Assembly: GCA_040381535.1 (NCBI GenBank)
Contig: JBEIHF010000016.1
Span: 1 to 41,797 of the forward strand
Length of the DNA stretch: 41,797 bases
Reading direction: 5' to 3'
Source of the DNA: Micavibrio_A sp040381535
GTDB taxonomy: Bacteria > Pseudomonadota > Alphaproteobacteria > Micavibrionales > Micavibrionaceae
Shown here: piece after piece, positions 7,583 to 15,715 of the stretch
Position numbering within the stretch: the stretch's first letter is position 1
How the letters are laid out: each line of letters starts with the position of its first letter
Notes under the pieces: generated by a model
Database searches by the model: none
What the model saw: only the letters and a program-made list of their open reading frames with translations
What the model was told of the DNA's origin: nothing
Translations under genes and position numbers: made by a program

Positions 7583-8779
7583 CTAGCGGATCTCGAAGCG
7601 CGGTCTTTCCGCGACGATTCTTTCCGTTCTTTTGGTAGGAACGCCGCCAACTTCCAAAGTGGAGGAGAAAGCCCGACCACGGTCATTTTGCAATTCGGCG
7701 ATAAGTGGGCTCCTGAACCAAGCATTGCGCGATTCCATTACTGTCGTGAATTTTTCATCTCCCAACGCTGCTTTTATCATCGGGAGGATGGGATGATCTT
7801 CATCCAAAAGTGAGACGTAAAGCGTCATCATGTTTTTGGATACGGCGGATATGTCTCCGCCCTGAATATAGGGACGGATTTTTTCCAGTGCGCTGACCGG
7901 TTTGTGTTCGGCATGTAGCATTTGTGCCTCAAGATAGTCACGATACATCCGATTCGGAATCTGGTCTTTTACCTGATCGAATGCGTTGCGATCATTTGCG
8001 TACACACAGGCCTTTGCCAGCGTGCCGACGATAACAGGGTCACTAGCGCCTTTGTTATAAAGCGGTCCCAGCAATCTGATGGCGCCGATGGGGTCCTTGT
8101 CATGAATCATAACGGTGCCGAGCATCGCCGTGGCGATGTTGTTATTGGGGTCGTGCGTCAGCATCGAGCGGAGCACGCGCGCGGCGTGTTTGGGTCTGGC
8201 GTCATGCAGATAGGCATTGGCCAGTGTCAGGCCGACAGCCATGTTGGCGTTTCCGGCTTCTTGTAATGGTTTCAGGAAATCAATCGCGGATTGTGGAGCG
8301 CCGAGATGAATGTAGGCCTGCGCGAGAATGATGGTACAGGCATTATCTAGCGGGCCACGAATGCGCCCTCTTTCAAGCACCTTGATTGCGTCTTCGGGTT
8401 TGTCCCTGTCAATATAAAGGGTGGCAAGCTTTGATCTGAAGTTCTGATCGTCAGGATATTTCATGATCGCAGTTCTGTAGATTGCTTCGGCCTGTTCGAA
8501 CAATTTTTTCTGCATCAGCAGTTTTGCGGCGCCGGCCAGAATCATGACAGGGCGTTTGTCGAATTCGCTTTTTGCTACGGCGCTGTAGATAAATTTCAGG
8601 GCTTCGGGCCTGTTGTCATCGTTCGCCAGCAGTTTTTCCCCCCAGATGAGCGAGAGATCGGGCATTTTGGCGCAATTGCTTTCGATGGTATTGCTCAGTT
8701 TGCGGCCCGCCTCGGTATTTGGGTCGGTGCGGGCGATGGCTTGCTCCATCTTAATTTTTAATTGTATTTCTTGATTCAT
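7583..8779 (-). CDS. tetratricopeptide repeat protein
   Basis: The 398-residue protein is built of helix-turn-helix repeats through most of its length. Clear TPR units include KLFEQAEAIYRTAIMKYPDD, FRSKLATLYIDRDKPEDAIK, AQAYIHLGAPQSAIDFLKPL, LANAYLHDARPKHAARVLRS and IATAMLGTVMIHDKDPIGAI. No signal peptide or membrane helix is seen, so it is probably a cytoplasmic scaffold. The last 50 residues (from about NAWFRSPLI) are not repeats and end in a basic tail. It is inserted, inverted, between yceD and rpmF and ends three bases past the yceD stop. Partner and function are unknown. Confidence 0.8.
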   Translation of the reverse strand: MNQEIQLKIKMEQAIARTDPNTEAGRKLSNTIESNCAKMPDLSLIWGEKLLANDDNRPEALKFIYSAVAKSEFDKRPVMILAGAAKLLMQKKLFEQAEAIYRTAIMKYPDDQNFRSKLATLYIDRDKPEDAIKVLERGRIRGPLDNACTIILAQAYIHLGAPQSAIDFLKPLQEAGNANMAVGLTLANAYLHDARPKHAARVLRSMLTHDPNNNIATAMLGTVMIHDKDPIGAIRLLGPLYNKGASDPVIVGTLAKACVYANDRNAFDQVKDQIPNRMYRDYLEAQMLHAEHKPVSALEKIRPYIQGGDISAVSKNMMTLYVSLLDEDHPILPMIKAALGDEKFTTVMESRNAWFRSPLIAELQNDRGRAFSSTLEVGGVPTKRTERIVAERPRFEIR

Positions 8780-8832
8780 GGATTATGGGAATAATATAAA
8801 CTAGCTAAAAACACAAGATTTATTTTGTAAAA

Positions 8833-8932
8833 AACTAGGTTGCTAACCTTAGTTCAGTTCTTTTTGCTTTCCTTTTTTCGCGAACCGAATTTTCCTATCA
8901 AAAAGGCGCAAAAGCGCCCCTGATAAGGAAAA
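8833..8932. other. two hairpins in the TPR-rpmF divergent intergenic region
   Basis: The 255-base gap between the TPR gene and rpmF holds two inverted repeats. At 8833-8854, AACTAGGTT, GCT and AACCTTAGTT pair with one bulge; on the minus strand it is followed by six T. At 8890-8932 a longer structure has an outer stem (TTTTCC, TATCA against TGATAAGGAAAA, one bulge) and an inner stem GGCGC, AAAA, GCGCC; on the minus strand the inner stem is followed by five T. Both look like terminators for leftward transcripts arriving from the rpmF side, or like leader structures. Direction and role are uncertain. Confidence 0.4.
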
Positions 8933-9034
8933 TATGGCATAAAGGGCGGAAATTGGGAGTTTTTAATGTTTTCCTTGCACTTGTGAGGGAATTTCAGTAT
9001 CACAGGCATCGAATTCAAATTAAGGAATAAGACC

Positions 9035-9214
9035 ATGGCCGTACCAAAGAGAAAAACGAGCAAGTCCAAGCGCAACATGCGCCGTTCGCACCACGCGCTG
9101 ACCGCTACCAACTGGGCCGAAGACGCCAAGTCTGGTGAGCCTGTTCGCCGTCACCATATCGACCTGAAATCCGGCACATACAAAGGCCGTCAGGTTCTCG
9201 AAGCCCGCGACTAA
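9035..9214 (+). CDS. rpmF: 50S ribosomal protein L32
   Basis: This 59-residue protein is a component of the large ribosomal subunit. The sequence MAVPKRKTSKSKRNMRRSHH is the classical L32 N-terminus, followed by CONSERVED-type residues LTATNWAED and, near the end, HHIDLKSGTYKGRQVL. There are no zinc-binding cysteines, so it is the C-minus form. The ribosome site TAAGGA lies about 10 bases upstream. It is followed by a strong terminator, so part of the transcription stops before plsX. Confidence 0.96.
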   Translation: MAVPKRKTSKSKRNMRRSHHALTATNWAEDAKSGEPVRRHHIDLKSGTYKGRQVLEARD

Positions 9215-9230
9215 TTGACAAAGAACATTC

Positions 9231-9280
9231 AAACTGCGAGTTTTGGTTGATCAATAACCGGAACTCGCAGTTTTTATTTT
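9231..9280 (+). terminator. Rho-independent terminator between rpmF and plsX
   Basis: AAACTGCGAGTT (9231-9242) pairs with AACTCGCAGTTT (9262-9273) around a 19-base loop, followed by a T-rich tail. It ends 10 bases before the plsX start, so it probably gives partial termination, letting rpmF be expressed above plsX. Confidence 0.8.
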
Positions 9281-9290
9281 AGCCATTCCA

Positions 9291-10346
9291 ATGCCTTACA
9301 ATCAGACGATTGCCCTCGATGCCATGGGCGGAGATTTCGGCCCCGACGTCATCGTTGCGGGCGCGGCGCAGGCGTTGGAAAAGATCGAAGGCACCAAATT
9401 CATATTCTTCGGTGACGAGAAAAAGATCGCACCCGTTCTGACCAAACATTCTAAGCTCAAAGCCGTATCCAGCATCATTCACACTGAAAAGAAGATTTCG
9501 AGCAGTGACGGCATTTCCGCCGCCATACGCGCGAGCAAGGATTCGTCTATGCGCCTTGCTATCGAGGCCGTGAAGGACGGGCGGGCGCATAGCGTTGTAT
9601 CCGCAGGCAATACGGGCGCGCTCATGGCGTTGTCCAAAATGATTTTGAAAACATTGCCGGGCATTGAACGTCCTGCGATCGCCAGTCTTATTCCCAACGC
9701 GAAAGGTTCCAGCGTGGTTTTGGACCTTGGTGCGAATCTTGAATGCGACGCGCAGGTATTGGTACAGTTCGCCTTGCTTGGCGCCGTATATGCGCGCGTG
9801 GTGCGCAATATTCAAACACCTACTGTCGGATTACTCAATGTCGGCACCGAAGAGATGAAAGGACATGAGGAAGTGCGCGAAGCGGCGCAGATTCTTTCCT
9901 CTGTTAAATTTCACGGGAAATATCATGGTTTCGTCGAAGGCACGGACATCACCAAAGGTACGGTGGATGTTGTGGTCACGGACGGTTTCTCCGGCAATAT
10001 CGCGCTAAAGACCGCCGAAGGCGTGGGTAAACTCACATCCCAGTTCTTAAAAGATGCGTTTAAATCTTCTCCGCTTGCCATGCTAGGCTATCTGCTTGCC
10101 AGCGGTGCGATGAAAAAACTTAAATCCAAACTCGATCCTGCAAAATATAATGGCGGGATGTTTTTGGGGCTCGACGGCGTGGCGGTGAAAAGTCACGGCA
10201 GTTCCAACATAGACGGCACGGAGAATGCCATTCTCGTCGCCGCAGACCTCGTCCATAACGGATTCAACAAACGCGTCGCCGCAGAAATGACCGAAGTCAT
10301 GGCGCAGGCGTGCTTCATCAAAGCGGAAAGCCCACCGGCAGCATGA
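9291..10346 (+). CDS. plsX: phosphate acyltransferase PlsX
   Basis: PlsX makes acyl-phosphate from acyl-ACP for the first step of phospholipid synthesis (PlsX/PlsY route). The 351-residue product has the N-terminal IALDAMGGDFGPDVIVAGA, the VVSAGNTGALMALSK motif, the LLNVGTEEMKGHE stretch, VVTDGFSGNIALKTAEG and the final LDGVAVKSHGSS segment, all typical. No Shine-Dalgarno is evident before ATG 9291, which follows the terminator hairpin closely. Its stop overlaps fabH as ATGA, so the two are translationally coupled. Confidence 0.97.
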   Translation: MPYNQTIALDAMGGDFGPDVIVAGAAQALEKIEGTKFIFFGDEKKIAPVLTKHSKLKAVSSIIHTEKKISSSDGISAAIRASKDSSMRLAIEAVKDGRAHSVVSAGNTGALMALSKMILKTLPGIERPAIASLIPNAKGSSVVLDLGANLECDAQVLVQFALLGAVYARVVRNIQTPTVGLLNVGTEEMKGHEEVREAAQILSSVKFHGKYHGFVEGTDITKGTVDVVVTDGFSGNIALKTAEGVGKLTSQFLKDAFKSSPLAMLGYLLASGAMKKLKSKLDPAKYNGGMFLGLDGVAVKSHGSSNIDGTENAILVAADLVHNGFNKRVAAEMTEVMAQACFIKAESPPAA

Positions 10347-11302
10347 CCATCAAGTCCTTTATATCCGGCACGGGTTCCTACCTGCCTGAACGCGTCCTGA
10401 CCAACAAAGAGTTGGAAAAGATGGTCGATACTACGGATGAGTGGATCGTCCAGCGCAGCGGCATTAAGGAGCGCCGAATCGCTGCAGCAGAAGAGACCAC
10501 CACCGATATGGCGATCAGGGCCGCCAAACGCGCGATAGAATCCGCAGGTATTTCTGTGGAGCAAATCAACGGCGTGATCGTCGCGACCACGACAGCCGAT
10601 TCAACTTTTCCATCTGTTGCCGTAAAAGTGCAATCCGCTCTCGGAATTCCGCCATGTCCCGCATTCGACGTGCAGGCCGTGTGCACCGGATTCGTTTATG
10701 CGTTTTCCACGGCCGATGCATTCATCAAAACGGGTCTTGCGTCCTGCGTTCTGGTGATTGGCTCGGAAAAAATGTCATCCATCATCGATTGGACCGACCG
10801 CGCGACCTGCGTTTTGTTCGCGGATGGGGCGGGCGCTGCGATTCTGGAAGCGCGCGACGCGGATGAAGAGGAAGGTCTTGAAGGGCAAGGTGTTCATTCG
10901 ACACATATGTATGCGAACGGCGATCAGAAGGATTTGTTGTTCTGCAATCGCGGCGAGATGCTGAAGATGGAAGGCAAGGAAGTTTTCAAATATGCGGTGA
11001 CCTATTTGGCGGATATCGTCGGTGAAGTGCTGGCGCATAACCGCATTCATCCCGACCAGATCGACTGGCTCGTACCGCACCAAGCCAATATACGCATCAT
11101 AGAATCCACCGCCAAAAAACTCGGCACACCAATGGAAAAAGTCGTCGTTACGATCGACCGCCACGGCAACACATCCGCAGCATCCATTCCTTTGGCATTG
11201 GACGAAGCGGTACGCGATGGCAGAATCAAGCGCGGGCAGATGGTTTTGATCGAGGCCATGGGCGGCGGGCTCACATGGGGCGCTGCGCTTTTGCGATATT
11301 AG
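10343..11302 (+). CDS. fabH: 3-oxoacyl-ACP synthase III (KAS III)
   Basis: FabH condenses acetyl-CoA with malonyl-ACP to start fatty acid synthesis. The catalytic triad is complete at Cys114 (DVQAVCTGF), His246 (VPHQANIRI) and Asn276 (RHGNTSAAS), within two positions of the E. coli numbering. The C-terminus GGGLTWGAALLRY is standard. The start is ATG at 10343, overlapping the plsX stop as ATGA; an upstream in-frame extension to 10310 lies inside plsX and is not needed. The product is 319 residues, normal length. Confidence 0.97.
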   Translation: MTIKSFISGTGSYLPERVLTNKELEKMVDTTDEWIVQRSGIKERRIAAAEETTTDMAIRAAKRAIESAGISVEQINGVIVATTTADSTFPSVAVKVQSALGIPPCPAFDVQAVCTGFVYAFSTADAFIKTGLASCVLVIGSEKMSSIIDWTDRATCVLFADGAGAAILEARDADEEEGLEGQGVHSTHMYANGDQKDLLFCNRGEMLKMEGKEVFKYAVTYLADIVGEVLAHNRIHPDQIDWLVPHQANIRIIESTAKKLGTPMEKVVVTIDRHGNTSAASIPLALDEAVRDGRIKRGQMVLIEAMGGGLTWGAALLRY

Positions 11303-11310
11303 GAGAATAT

Positions 11311-11525
11311 ATGAAAAAATATATTCCTTTTATTGCTGGCGTTGCGGGAGCGATTTCCATTTATGCGACCATAAAAATAATGGCCCATGGGTTTCAGAAA
11401 ATTTACGAGAATCACAATGGTTCTGGGGCTCTCTGCTTACAGGCTCTGTAATGATATCCATTGTAAGTATGGGGCTCGTTTTCTACGCCGGCCGATATTG
11501 TGGTAACCATGGCATACGCGGTTAA
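11311..11525 (+). pseudogene. small two-helix membrane protein, frame broken after residue 36
   Basis: ATG at 11311 follows a perfect AGGAG site 8 bases after fabH ends. It gives MKKYIPFIAGVAGAISIYAT, a membrane helix, then KIMAHGFQKIYENHNG before the frame drifts to a TAA at 11449-11451 (46 residues). The -1 frame from about 11421 reads FWGSLLTGSVMISIVSMGL and VFYAGRYCGNHGIRG to a TAA at 11523-11525, a good second membrane helix. Adding one T to GGTTCTGG would restore a 71-residue, two-helix protein. Alternatively the first stop overlaps a new ATG (TAATG at 11449-11453), so a coupled 24-residue peptide could be made. Family not recognised. Confidence 0.5.
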
Positions 11526-11602
11526 CTTTATTAAAACCGCACAAAACCGCCATTTTTTCAGTTAACTTATTGCTTTCCTTGGGAAAAACCCTATTTTCCT
11601 TG

Positions 11603-11631
11603 TTGACCCTGTTATTTCAAAGGGTTACAAT
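11603..11631 (+). promoter_or_regulatory. promoter of ihfA
   Basis: TTGACC at 11603-11608, 17-base spacer, TACAAT at 11626-11631 (five of six matches to TATAAT). The predicted start near 11638 leaves a leader of about 24 bases containing AAAGGA before the ihfA ATG. Confidence 0.65.
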
Positions 11632-11661
11632 GGGGGTATACCAAATGAAAGGATTAAAGCG

Positions 11662-11958
11662 ATGAGCGAACGCACGCTGACCAGAGCTGATCTAGCAGAA
11701 TCCGTCTACGAACAGGTGGGCCTGTCCCGTAATGAATCTTCCGACCTCGTCGAACAAGTCTTAGATGAAGTCATGAACGCATTGATTTCTGGGGAAAACG
11801 TTAAGCTGTCCTCATTCGGTAGCTTTTCGATCCGCGAAAAAGGTGAAAGGATCGGCCGTAACCCCAAAACGGGAGTTGAAGTTCCGATTACGCCACGCCG
11901 CGTTCTGGTTTTCAGAGCATCTCATGTTCTCAAAGACAGGATCAGCAAAGGGGCGTAA
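11662..11958 (+). CDS. ihfA: integration host factor subunit alpha
   Basis: IHF is a heterodimeric DNA-bending protein of the nucleoid that shapes promoters, origins and recombination sites. The 98-residue product starts with TLTRADLAESVYEQVGLSR and has the arm region VKLSSFGSFSIREKGERIGRNPKTG with the intercalating proline in RNPKTG, then VPITPRRVLVFRAS. Position after plsX-fabH and before a MerR gene is the standard alphaproteobacterial setting for ihfA rather than hupB or ihfB. It has its own promoter. Confidence 0.95.
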   Translation: MSERTLTRADLAESVYEQVGLSRNESSDLVEQVLDEVMNALISGENVKLSSFGSFSIREKGERIGRNPKTGVEVPITPRRVLVFRASHVLKDRISKGA

Positions 11959-11998
11959 GCCTTTTATAACCTGATCTTTTCTTAGAAGTGGTATCACC

Positions 11999-12544
11999 AT
12001 GAGCAATTTGGCCGTTCAAAATAATTCTTTTGACGAAAATAGCTTCTCTCAAAAAGCGACACCGATCGCGCCCCAGCAACAGGGTGACCGCGGCGTAAAG
12101 AAGGCGCGAGGCGCTTTTCGCACGATTTCCGAAGTGGCCGACGAGCTGGACGTTCCGCAGCACGTGCTTCGTTTTTGGGAAACAAAATTCAACCAAGTGA
12201 AGCCTTTGAAACGTGGCGGCGGCAGACGGTATTACCGCCCTGAAGATGTTTCGCTTTTAAAACACATCCACAATTTGCTCTACACCGAAGGTTACACGAT
12301 CAAGGGCGTACAAAAGCTTTTGAAAGGCCAAGGCAAGAACCAGATCGCCGCACAAGTGGCCGAGGCGGAAGAAGCCGAAGCACAAGCGCCGATCACACAA
12401 GCCAAAGAGCAGCCTGAAGCAGGACAAGCTTATCCGACGCAGAAAGTTTACAATCTTTCGGACCGTCAACGCGGCGCGCTGGAAGAAATGCTCGGTGAAT
12501 TGAAAGCGCTTCGCGCACTCTTCCCGGAAGAACAAGTGGCTTAA
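11999..12544 (+). CDS. MerR family transcriptional regulator
   Basis: After a 35-residue disordered N-terminus, residues about 38-105 form a MerR winged helix domain: FRTISEVADELDVPQHVLRF, WETKFNQVKPLKRGGGRRYY, RPEDVSLLKHIHNLLYTEGY and TIKGVQKLLKG. The WE(T)KF and GGGRRYYRP motifs match the uncharacterised MerR proteins always found next to ihfA in alphaproteobacteria. An alanine/glutamate linker and a short C-terminal helix (RGALEEMLGELKALRALF) follow; no metal-binding cysteines are present, so the effector is unknown. It lies 40 bases after ihfA and likely shares its transcript, ending at the terminator at 12559. Confidence 0.92.
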   Translation: MSNLAVQNNSFDENSFSQKATPIAPQQQGDRGVKKARGAFRTISEVADELDVPQHVLRFWETKFNQVKPLKRGGGRRYYRPEDVSLLKHIHNLLYTEGYTIKGVQKLLKGQGKNQIAAQVAEAEEAEAQAPITQAKEQPEAGQAYPTQKVYNLSDRQRGALEEMLGELKALRALFPEEQVA

Positions 12545-12558
12545 TCCCATACAAAATT

Positions 12559-12587
12559 AAAAAGCCCCCAAACGGGGGCTTTTTTTT
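12559..12587 (+). terminator. Rho-independent terminator after the MerR gene
   Basis: AAAAAGCCCCC, loop AAAC, GGGGGCTTT and eight T. A strong intrinsic terminator closing the ihfA-MerR unit. Confidence 0.9.
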
Positions 12588-12590
12588 GTT

Positions 12591-12918
12591 CTATTTTCCG
12601 TGGCGTTTGAGCCAGTCTTTCATCTGCGCGATTTCTTTTTCCTGCGCCCTGATTATGCGGGACCATGCCGCGCACGAAATCCACATCGGCATCGCCCGAC
12701 GGTACCACTGACATCATACCTTCATGCATAGTTTCCATGGCAGGGGCATAAACATCCACCGCGCCGGAATGATCCATTTTGCCATGGTCATGGTCTTCGT
12801 GATTTATATGCGTATCTACAACAGCCCCATGGCCGCTATGCATATCCGTGTTGTTGCCGGCGATAGCGGGGGCGGAAATCATCAAAGCTGCACATAGAAG
12901 AGACAAAAATAATTTTAT
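12591..12918 (-). pseudogene. DUF305-type His-rich exported protein, internal deletion and frameshift
   Basis: Reading leftwards, a signal peptide (KLFLSLLCAALMISAPAIAG) is followed by a His/Asp-rich stretch (MHSGHG, then INHEDHDHGKMDHSG) and the DUF305 hallmark DVDFVRGMVPHNQGA. From there the frame diverges, but another frame ending in TAG at 12591-12593 reads IIRAQEKEIAQMKDWLKRHG, the typical DUF305 C-terminus. About 20-25 residues that normally lie between these motifs are missing and the frame is shifted, so a deletion at about 12650 has killed the gene. The expected start position is ATA (12916-12918) just after an AGGA site, perhaps a mutated ATG; an in-frame GTG lies at 12981. DUF305 proteins are periplasmic and linked to copper handling. 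Confidence 0.65.
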
Positions 12919-12940
12919 GAGGTCCTGCTTAAAAAAGTAA

Positions 12941-13150
12941 TCAATCGCCGCTGAGCATGGCCAAGGCCGATTGGCGGTCACCGTGTTTCAGTTTCAAAAA
13001 TAAGCTGCGGGCCTTTTTGATATCGCCTTCGGCGCCCGTTTCTGCGGCCTGTTTCAATGCGGCGGAGGTTTCGTTGCCGGCGCCCAGCAGGAAGTTTAGG
13101 CTTTTCGCCAGCTTGCCCATGGTTTTACGGTCTATCTTTGTGTCGTCCAT
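12941..13150 (-). CDS. small hypothetical protein (69 aa)
   Basis: A short helical, lysine-rich soluble protein: MDDTKIDRKTMGKLAKSLNF, then AALKQAAETGAEGDIKKARS and KLKHGDRQSALAMLSGD. It has no signal peptide or membrane segment. ATG at 13150 with GAAAGG about 10 bases upstream is chosen over the further in-frame ATG at 13177. It lies directly upstream of the broken DUF305 gene on the same strand, with 22 bases between, so the two probably formed one unit. Family not recognised. Confidence 0.55.
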   Translation of the reverse strand: MDDTKIDRKTMGKLAKSLNFLLGAGNETSAALKQAAETGAEGDIKKARSLFLKLKHGDRQSALAMLSGD

Positions 13151-13284
13151 GTTGGGGCCTTTCGGGTGGGGTTTCACCGATTATACAGGTCTTTTCAGCC
13201 ATTTCCCATGCTGAATCCAAGGCCAATCGGGGGCAAATTAAGGTTTGATCTTTCGGCGGGAATGGGCTATTTCCTCCCCTTAGT

Positions 13285-13361
13285 CGGGGTGTGGCGCAGC
13301 CTGGTAGCGCACTTGCATGGGGTGCAAGGGGTCGCAAGTTCAAATCTTGTCACCCCGACCA
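13285..13361 (+). tRNA. tRNA-Pro (anticodon GGG)
   Basis: The cloverleaf folds fully. The acceptor stem is CGGGGTG with CACCCCG, the anticodon stem CTTGC/GCAAG encloses the loop ATGGGGT with anticodon GGG (reads CCC and CCU), and the T-arm is CAAGTTCAAATCTTG. Discriminator A and an encoded CCA end the gene at 13361; total length is 77 bases. Confidence 0.97.
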
Positions 13362-13474
13362 TTTTTTTTAAATTCCCCAAAAAATCCGGCACATCTTTGC
13401 TTCGTTGCTCGCGTCTTTGAATACTCATCGCGCCTAGCGCCCTGTGCAGATCAAAATACGTAAATCATTTTTCC

Positions 13475-13500
13475 AAAAAGCACCTGAAAAGGTGTTTTTT
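13475..13500 (+). terminator. probable terminator downstream of tRNA-Pro
   Basis: AAAAAGCACCT, loop GAAA, AGGTGTTTTTT. A five-pair GC core extended by A-T pairs, with the T run forming both stem and tail. It lies 114 bases after the tRNA and before the next small gene. Confidence 0.55.
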
Positions 13501-13566
13501 GCATTCGTACGGGCTTGCGTGAATCTTGCCGTTTTGTCATCCTTCCTTACGTTAGAGGTGTTTAAC

Positions 13567-13824
13567 GTGAATTTGAAATACGATATCTTCGGCATTGTAA
13601 AAAATGCCGGTAAAATCAGCGTAGTTTTGATCGCGCTGTGGGGGGTTGTATTCGGTTACATTTTTTTTGGGCTTGATCTGGGGATTGCCGGAAAAGCGCA
13701 GGCTGTTATAGAACCCGCCGCGGGTTATGCCGCAGAGGCCATGCCGGATATAGTAGCCGAACCGGTTGAGGAAGAATCTTTCCAATATCGCGCCACGCGG
13801 ATAAAACCCTACACAAAGCTTTAA
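13567..13824 (+). CDS. small single-pass membrane protein
   Basis: Starting at GTG 13567, with AGAGGTG six bases upstream, the product is 85 residues: a short N-terminus (MNLKYDIFGIVKNAG), one membrane helix (ISVVLIALWGVVFGYIFFGL), then an acidic, proline- and alanine-rich tail ending in YRATRIKPYTKL. The open frame extends to 13444, but that part overlaps the terminator hairpin and lacks a ribosome site. I do not recognise the family. It may be a small membrane accessory factor of the downstream CBS protein, but only proximity suggests this. Confidence 0.6.
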   Translation: MNLKYDIFGIVKNAGKISVVLIALWGVVFGYIFFGLDLGIAGKAQAVIEPAAGYAAEAMPDIVAEPVEEESFQYRATRIKPYTKL

Positions 13825-13897
13825 TTTCTCCCAGAAAACACCGTAATTTCCGTGCCTTGATATGGCGGCGCGCGGGTTTATACCCTAATATCACCCC

Positions 13898-15202
13898 ATG
13901 ATCCTCACCGAAGTCCTCATTATTTTCGTCCTTCTTCTTATCAACGCGTATTTCGCGTTGTCGGAAATTGCAATCGTGTCCGCGAGTAAGCCCATGCTCA
14001 AACATATGTCCAAGCAGGGCGACAAGCGCGCGGATTGCGCACTGGATCTGGCCGAAAACCCCGGGCGTTTCCTTTCTACCGTGCAGGTAGGTATTACCTC
14101 GGTTGGAATCTTTGCAGGGGTTTACGGCGGAGCGACGATCGCGGAAAAGCTCGCACCCCGTTTCGATGCCTATGATTTTATCAGTCCCCACGGCGAAACC
14201 GTTTCTCTTGTCATTATAGTTACGTGCATCACATACTTCTCCGTCGTCATCGGCGAACTAATCCCCAAGCGTTTCGCGCTGGGCCATCCTGAAAAAATAG
14301 CGGTCAAAGTTGCAAGGCCGATGAAGTTTGTGGCGTGGATGACGCATCCCATCGTTCTCCTGCTCGAAATATCCGCCAACGTCATCATGAAGGTTCTGGG
14401 CATTTTGGCCGTTGTTGACGATAAGGTCAGTGACGAGGAATTCCGTGCCATATTGAGCGAGGGCGCCGAAACGGGTGTGATCGAAAAATCCGAACATGAA
14501 ATGCTTCAGCGCGTCATCCGCCTCGATGATCGGGATGTAAAATCCATTATGACGCATAGAACGGAAACCGTTTTTATAGACATCAACGACACGATGGAAG
14601 GCATTCGCCGCAAGGTGCACGAGACGGGGCATTCTCGTTATCCCGTGATTGACGGCAATCCCGACGAACTTAAGGGCATCGTGCAATCCAAGGATCTTTT
14701 GGATTCCGCGTTAAACCACGGCGAATTGGATATCATGAAGCATGTCCGCGACATGATGATCCTGCCCGAAAGTGCATCGTGCCTTCAGGCATTGGAGAGT
14801 TTCAAAAAACACCATGTTAATCTGATCGTCGTTGTTGATGAATACGGCAGCACCCAAGGCATCGTGACATCTTCGGATATTTTGGAAGCCATCATAGGTG
14901 TCATTCCTTCGAACTACGACAAGGACGACCAGCTTAAAATCACGCAGCGCGCGGATGGGTCTTGGCTGGTTGACGGGCGTACGCCTATCGAAGAGATACA
15001 TATCAGCATTGGTCTGCATCAAATCAGCGCGGACGAAGATTTCGACACGATCGCAGGGTTCATCCTTGAGCATTTGCGAAAGTCCCCTAAAGTAGGTGCG
15101 CATTTTGAAGAGTTTGGCTATAGTTTCGAAATTGTTGATATGGACGGGCACCGCATCGACAAGGTGATGATCACACAGTTGCCCGAGCCTCTCGAAGAAT
15201 AA
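13898..15202 (+). CDS. CNNM/CBS-domain membrane protein (HlyC/CorC family)
   Basis: Residues 1 to about 190 form the DUF21/CNNM membrane domain (IFVLLLINAYFALSEIAIVS, FLSTVQVGITSVGIFAGVYG, FSVVIGELIPKRFALGHPEK). Two CBS domains follow at about 210-330 (VKSIMTHRTETVFIDINDTM and VNLIVVVDEYGSTQGIVTSS), then a C-terminal CorC_HlyC domain (DGSWLVDGRTPIEEI to FEIVDMDGHRIDKV). The 434-residue architecture is that of YfjD/YtfL/CorC-like proteins, implicated in magnesium or cation efflux and membrane homeostasis; the old hemolysin label has little support. The first 20 residues act as the first membrane helix. Followed by a convergent small gene. Confidence 0.92.
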   Translation: MILTEVLIIFVLLLINAYFALSEIAIVSASKPMLKHMSKQGDKRADCALDLAENPGRFLSTVQVGITSVGIFAGVYGGATIAEKLAPRFDAYDFISPHGETVSLVIIVTCITYFSVVIGELIPKRFALGHPEKIAVKVARPMKFVAWMTHPIVLLLEISANVIMKVLGILAVVDDKVSDEEFRAILSEGAETGVIEKSEHEMLQRVIRLDDRDVKSIMTHRTETVFIDINDTMEGIRRKVHETGHSRYPVIDGNPDELKGIVQSKDLLDSALNHGELDIMKHVRDMMILPESASCLQALESFKKHHVNLIVVVDEYGSTQGIVTSSDILEAIIGVIPSNYDKDDQLKITQRADGSWLVDGRTPIEEIHISIGLHQISADEDFDTIAGFILEHLRKSPKVGAHFEEFGYSFEIVDMDGHRIDKVMITQLPEPLEE

Positions 15203-15277
15203 TTTTTCTTCTACCCCGGTATTAGAATAGGCTTTTACGAAGGTGTTGCGGACAATTTTACCGTCGAACAGCGCGCT

Positions 15278-15607
15278 CTATTGCACGGAAAAATTCGTAT
15301 TCTTGATATCGAGGAATGGGACGGAGGTGGATTTCACATTCTTGCTCAATTTCAGATTATGAATAGTGTAAGCGCAGCGATAGAGGTGAATGTCGACAGC
15401 GAAAATGAAGCCTGTGTAGCCCTTGATGTTGTTCAGCGTGTTATTGACGTGATCGGTGGCACAGACAGGTAAATACAAACGCCCTGCAATAGGCGCGATC
15501 ATTAGGAACGCCGCAAAACCGAGGGCGATGGTGGCTCCACAGATGCTTATGATGTGTGCGTGCCGCCCCTTTAGAGCCGTGATGGCCGATCCTGTGAGGT
15601 ATGCCAT
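15278..15607 (-). CDS. hypothetical protein with one membrane helix
   Basis: The 109-residue frame has a 17-residue N-terminus, a membrane helix (IISICGATIALGFAAFLMIA), then a soluble part with NTLNNIKGYTGFIFAVDIHL and, at the end, TSVPFLDIKNTNFSVQ. The outside part would face the periplasm. Codon use looks coding, with C- and T-ending third positions, but no Shine-Dalgarno precedes ATG 15607. A shorter plus-strand frame overlaps it and is less convincing. Nothing identifies a family. Without this gene the 570 bases between the CBS protein and rplM would be empty apart from the rplM promoter. Confidence 0.5.
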   Translation of the reverse strand: MAYLTGSAITALKGRHAHIISICGATIALGFAAFLMIAPIAGRLYLPVCATDHVNNTLNNIKGYTGFIFAVDIHLYRCAYTIHNLKLSKNVKSTSVPFLDIKNTNFSVQ

Positions 15608-15715
15608 GTAATGAGGGACTGGCGACTTTCATAGATAAACCAACGGGTTAGGGCGGAAAAGGTTAGTATTATATATAGGTATTATAATACCGTATCTCTA
15701 AACACCTGTTTTTCA

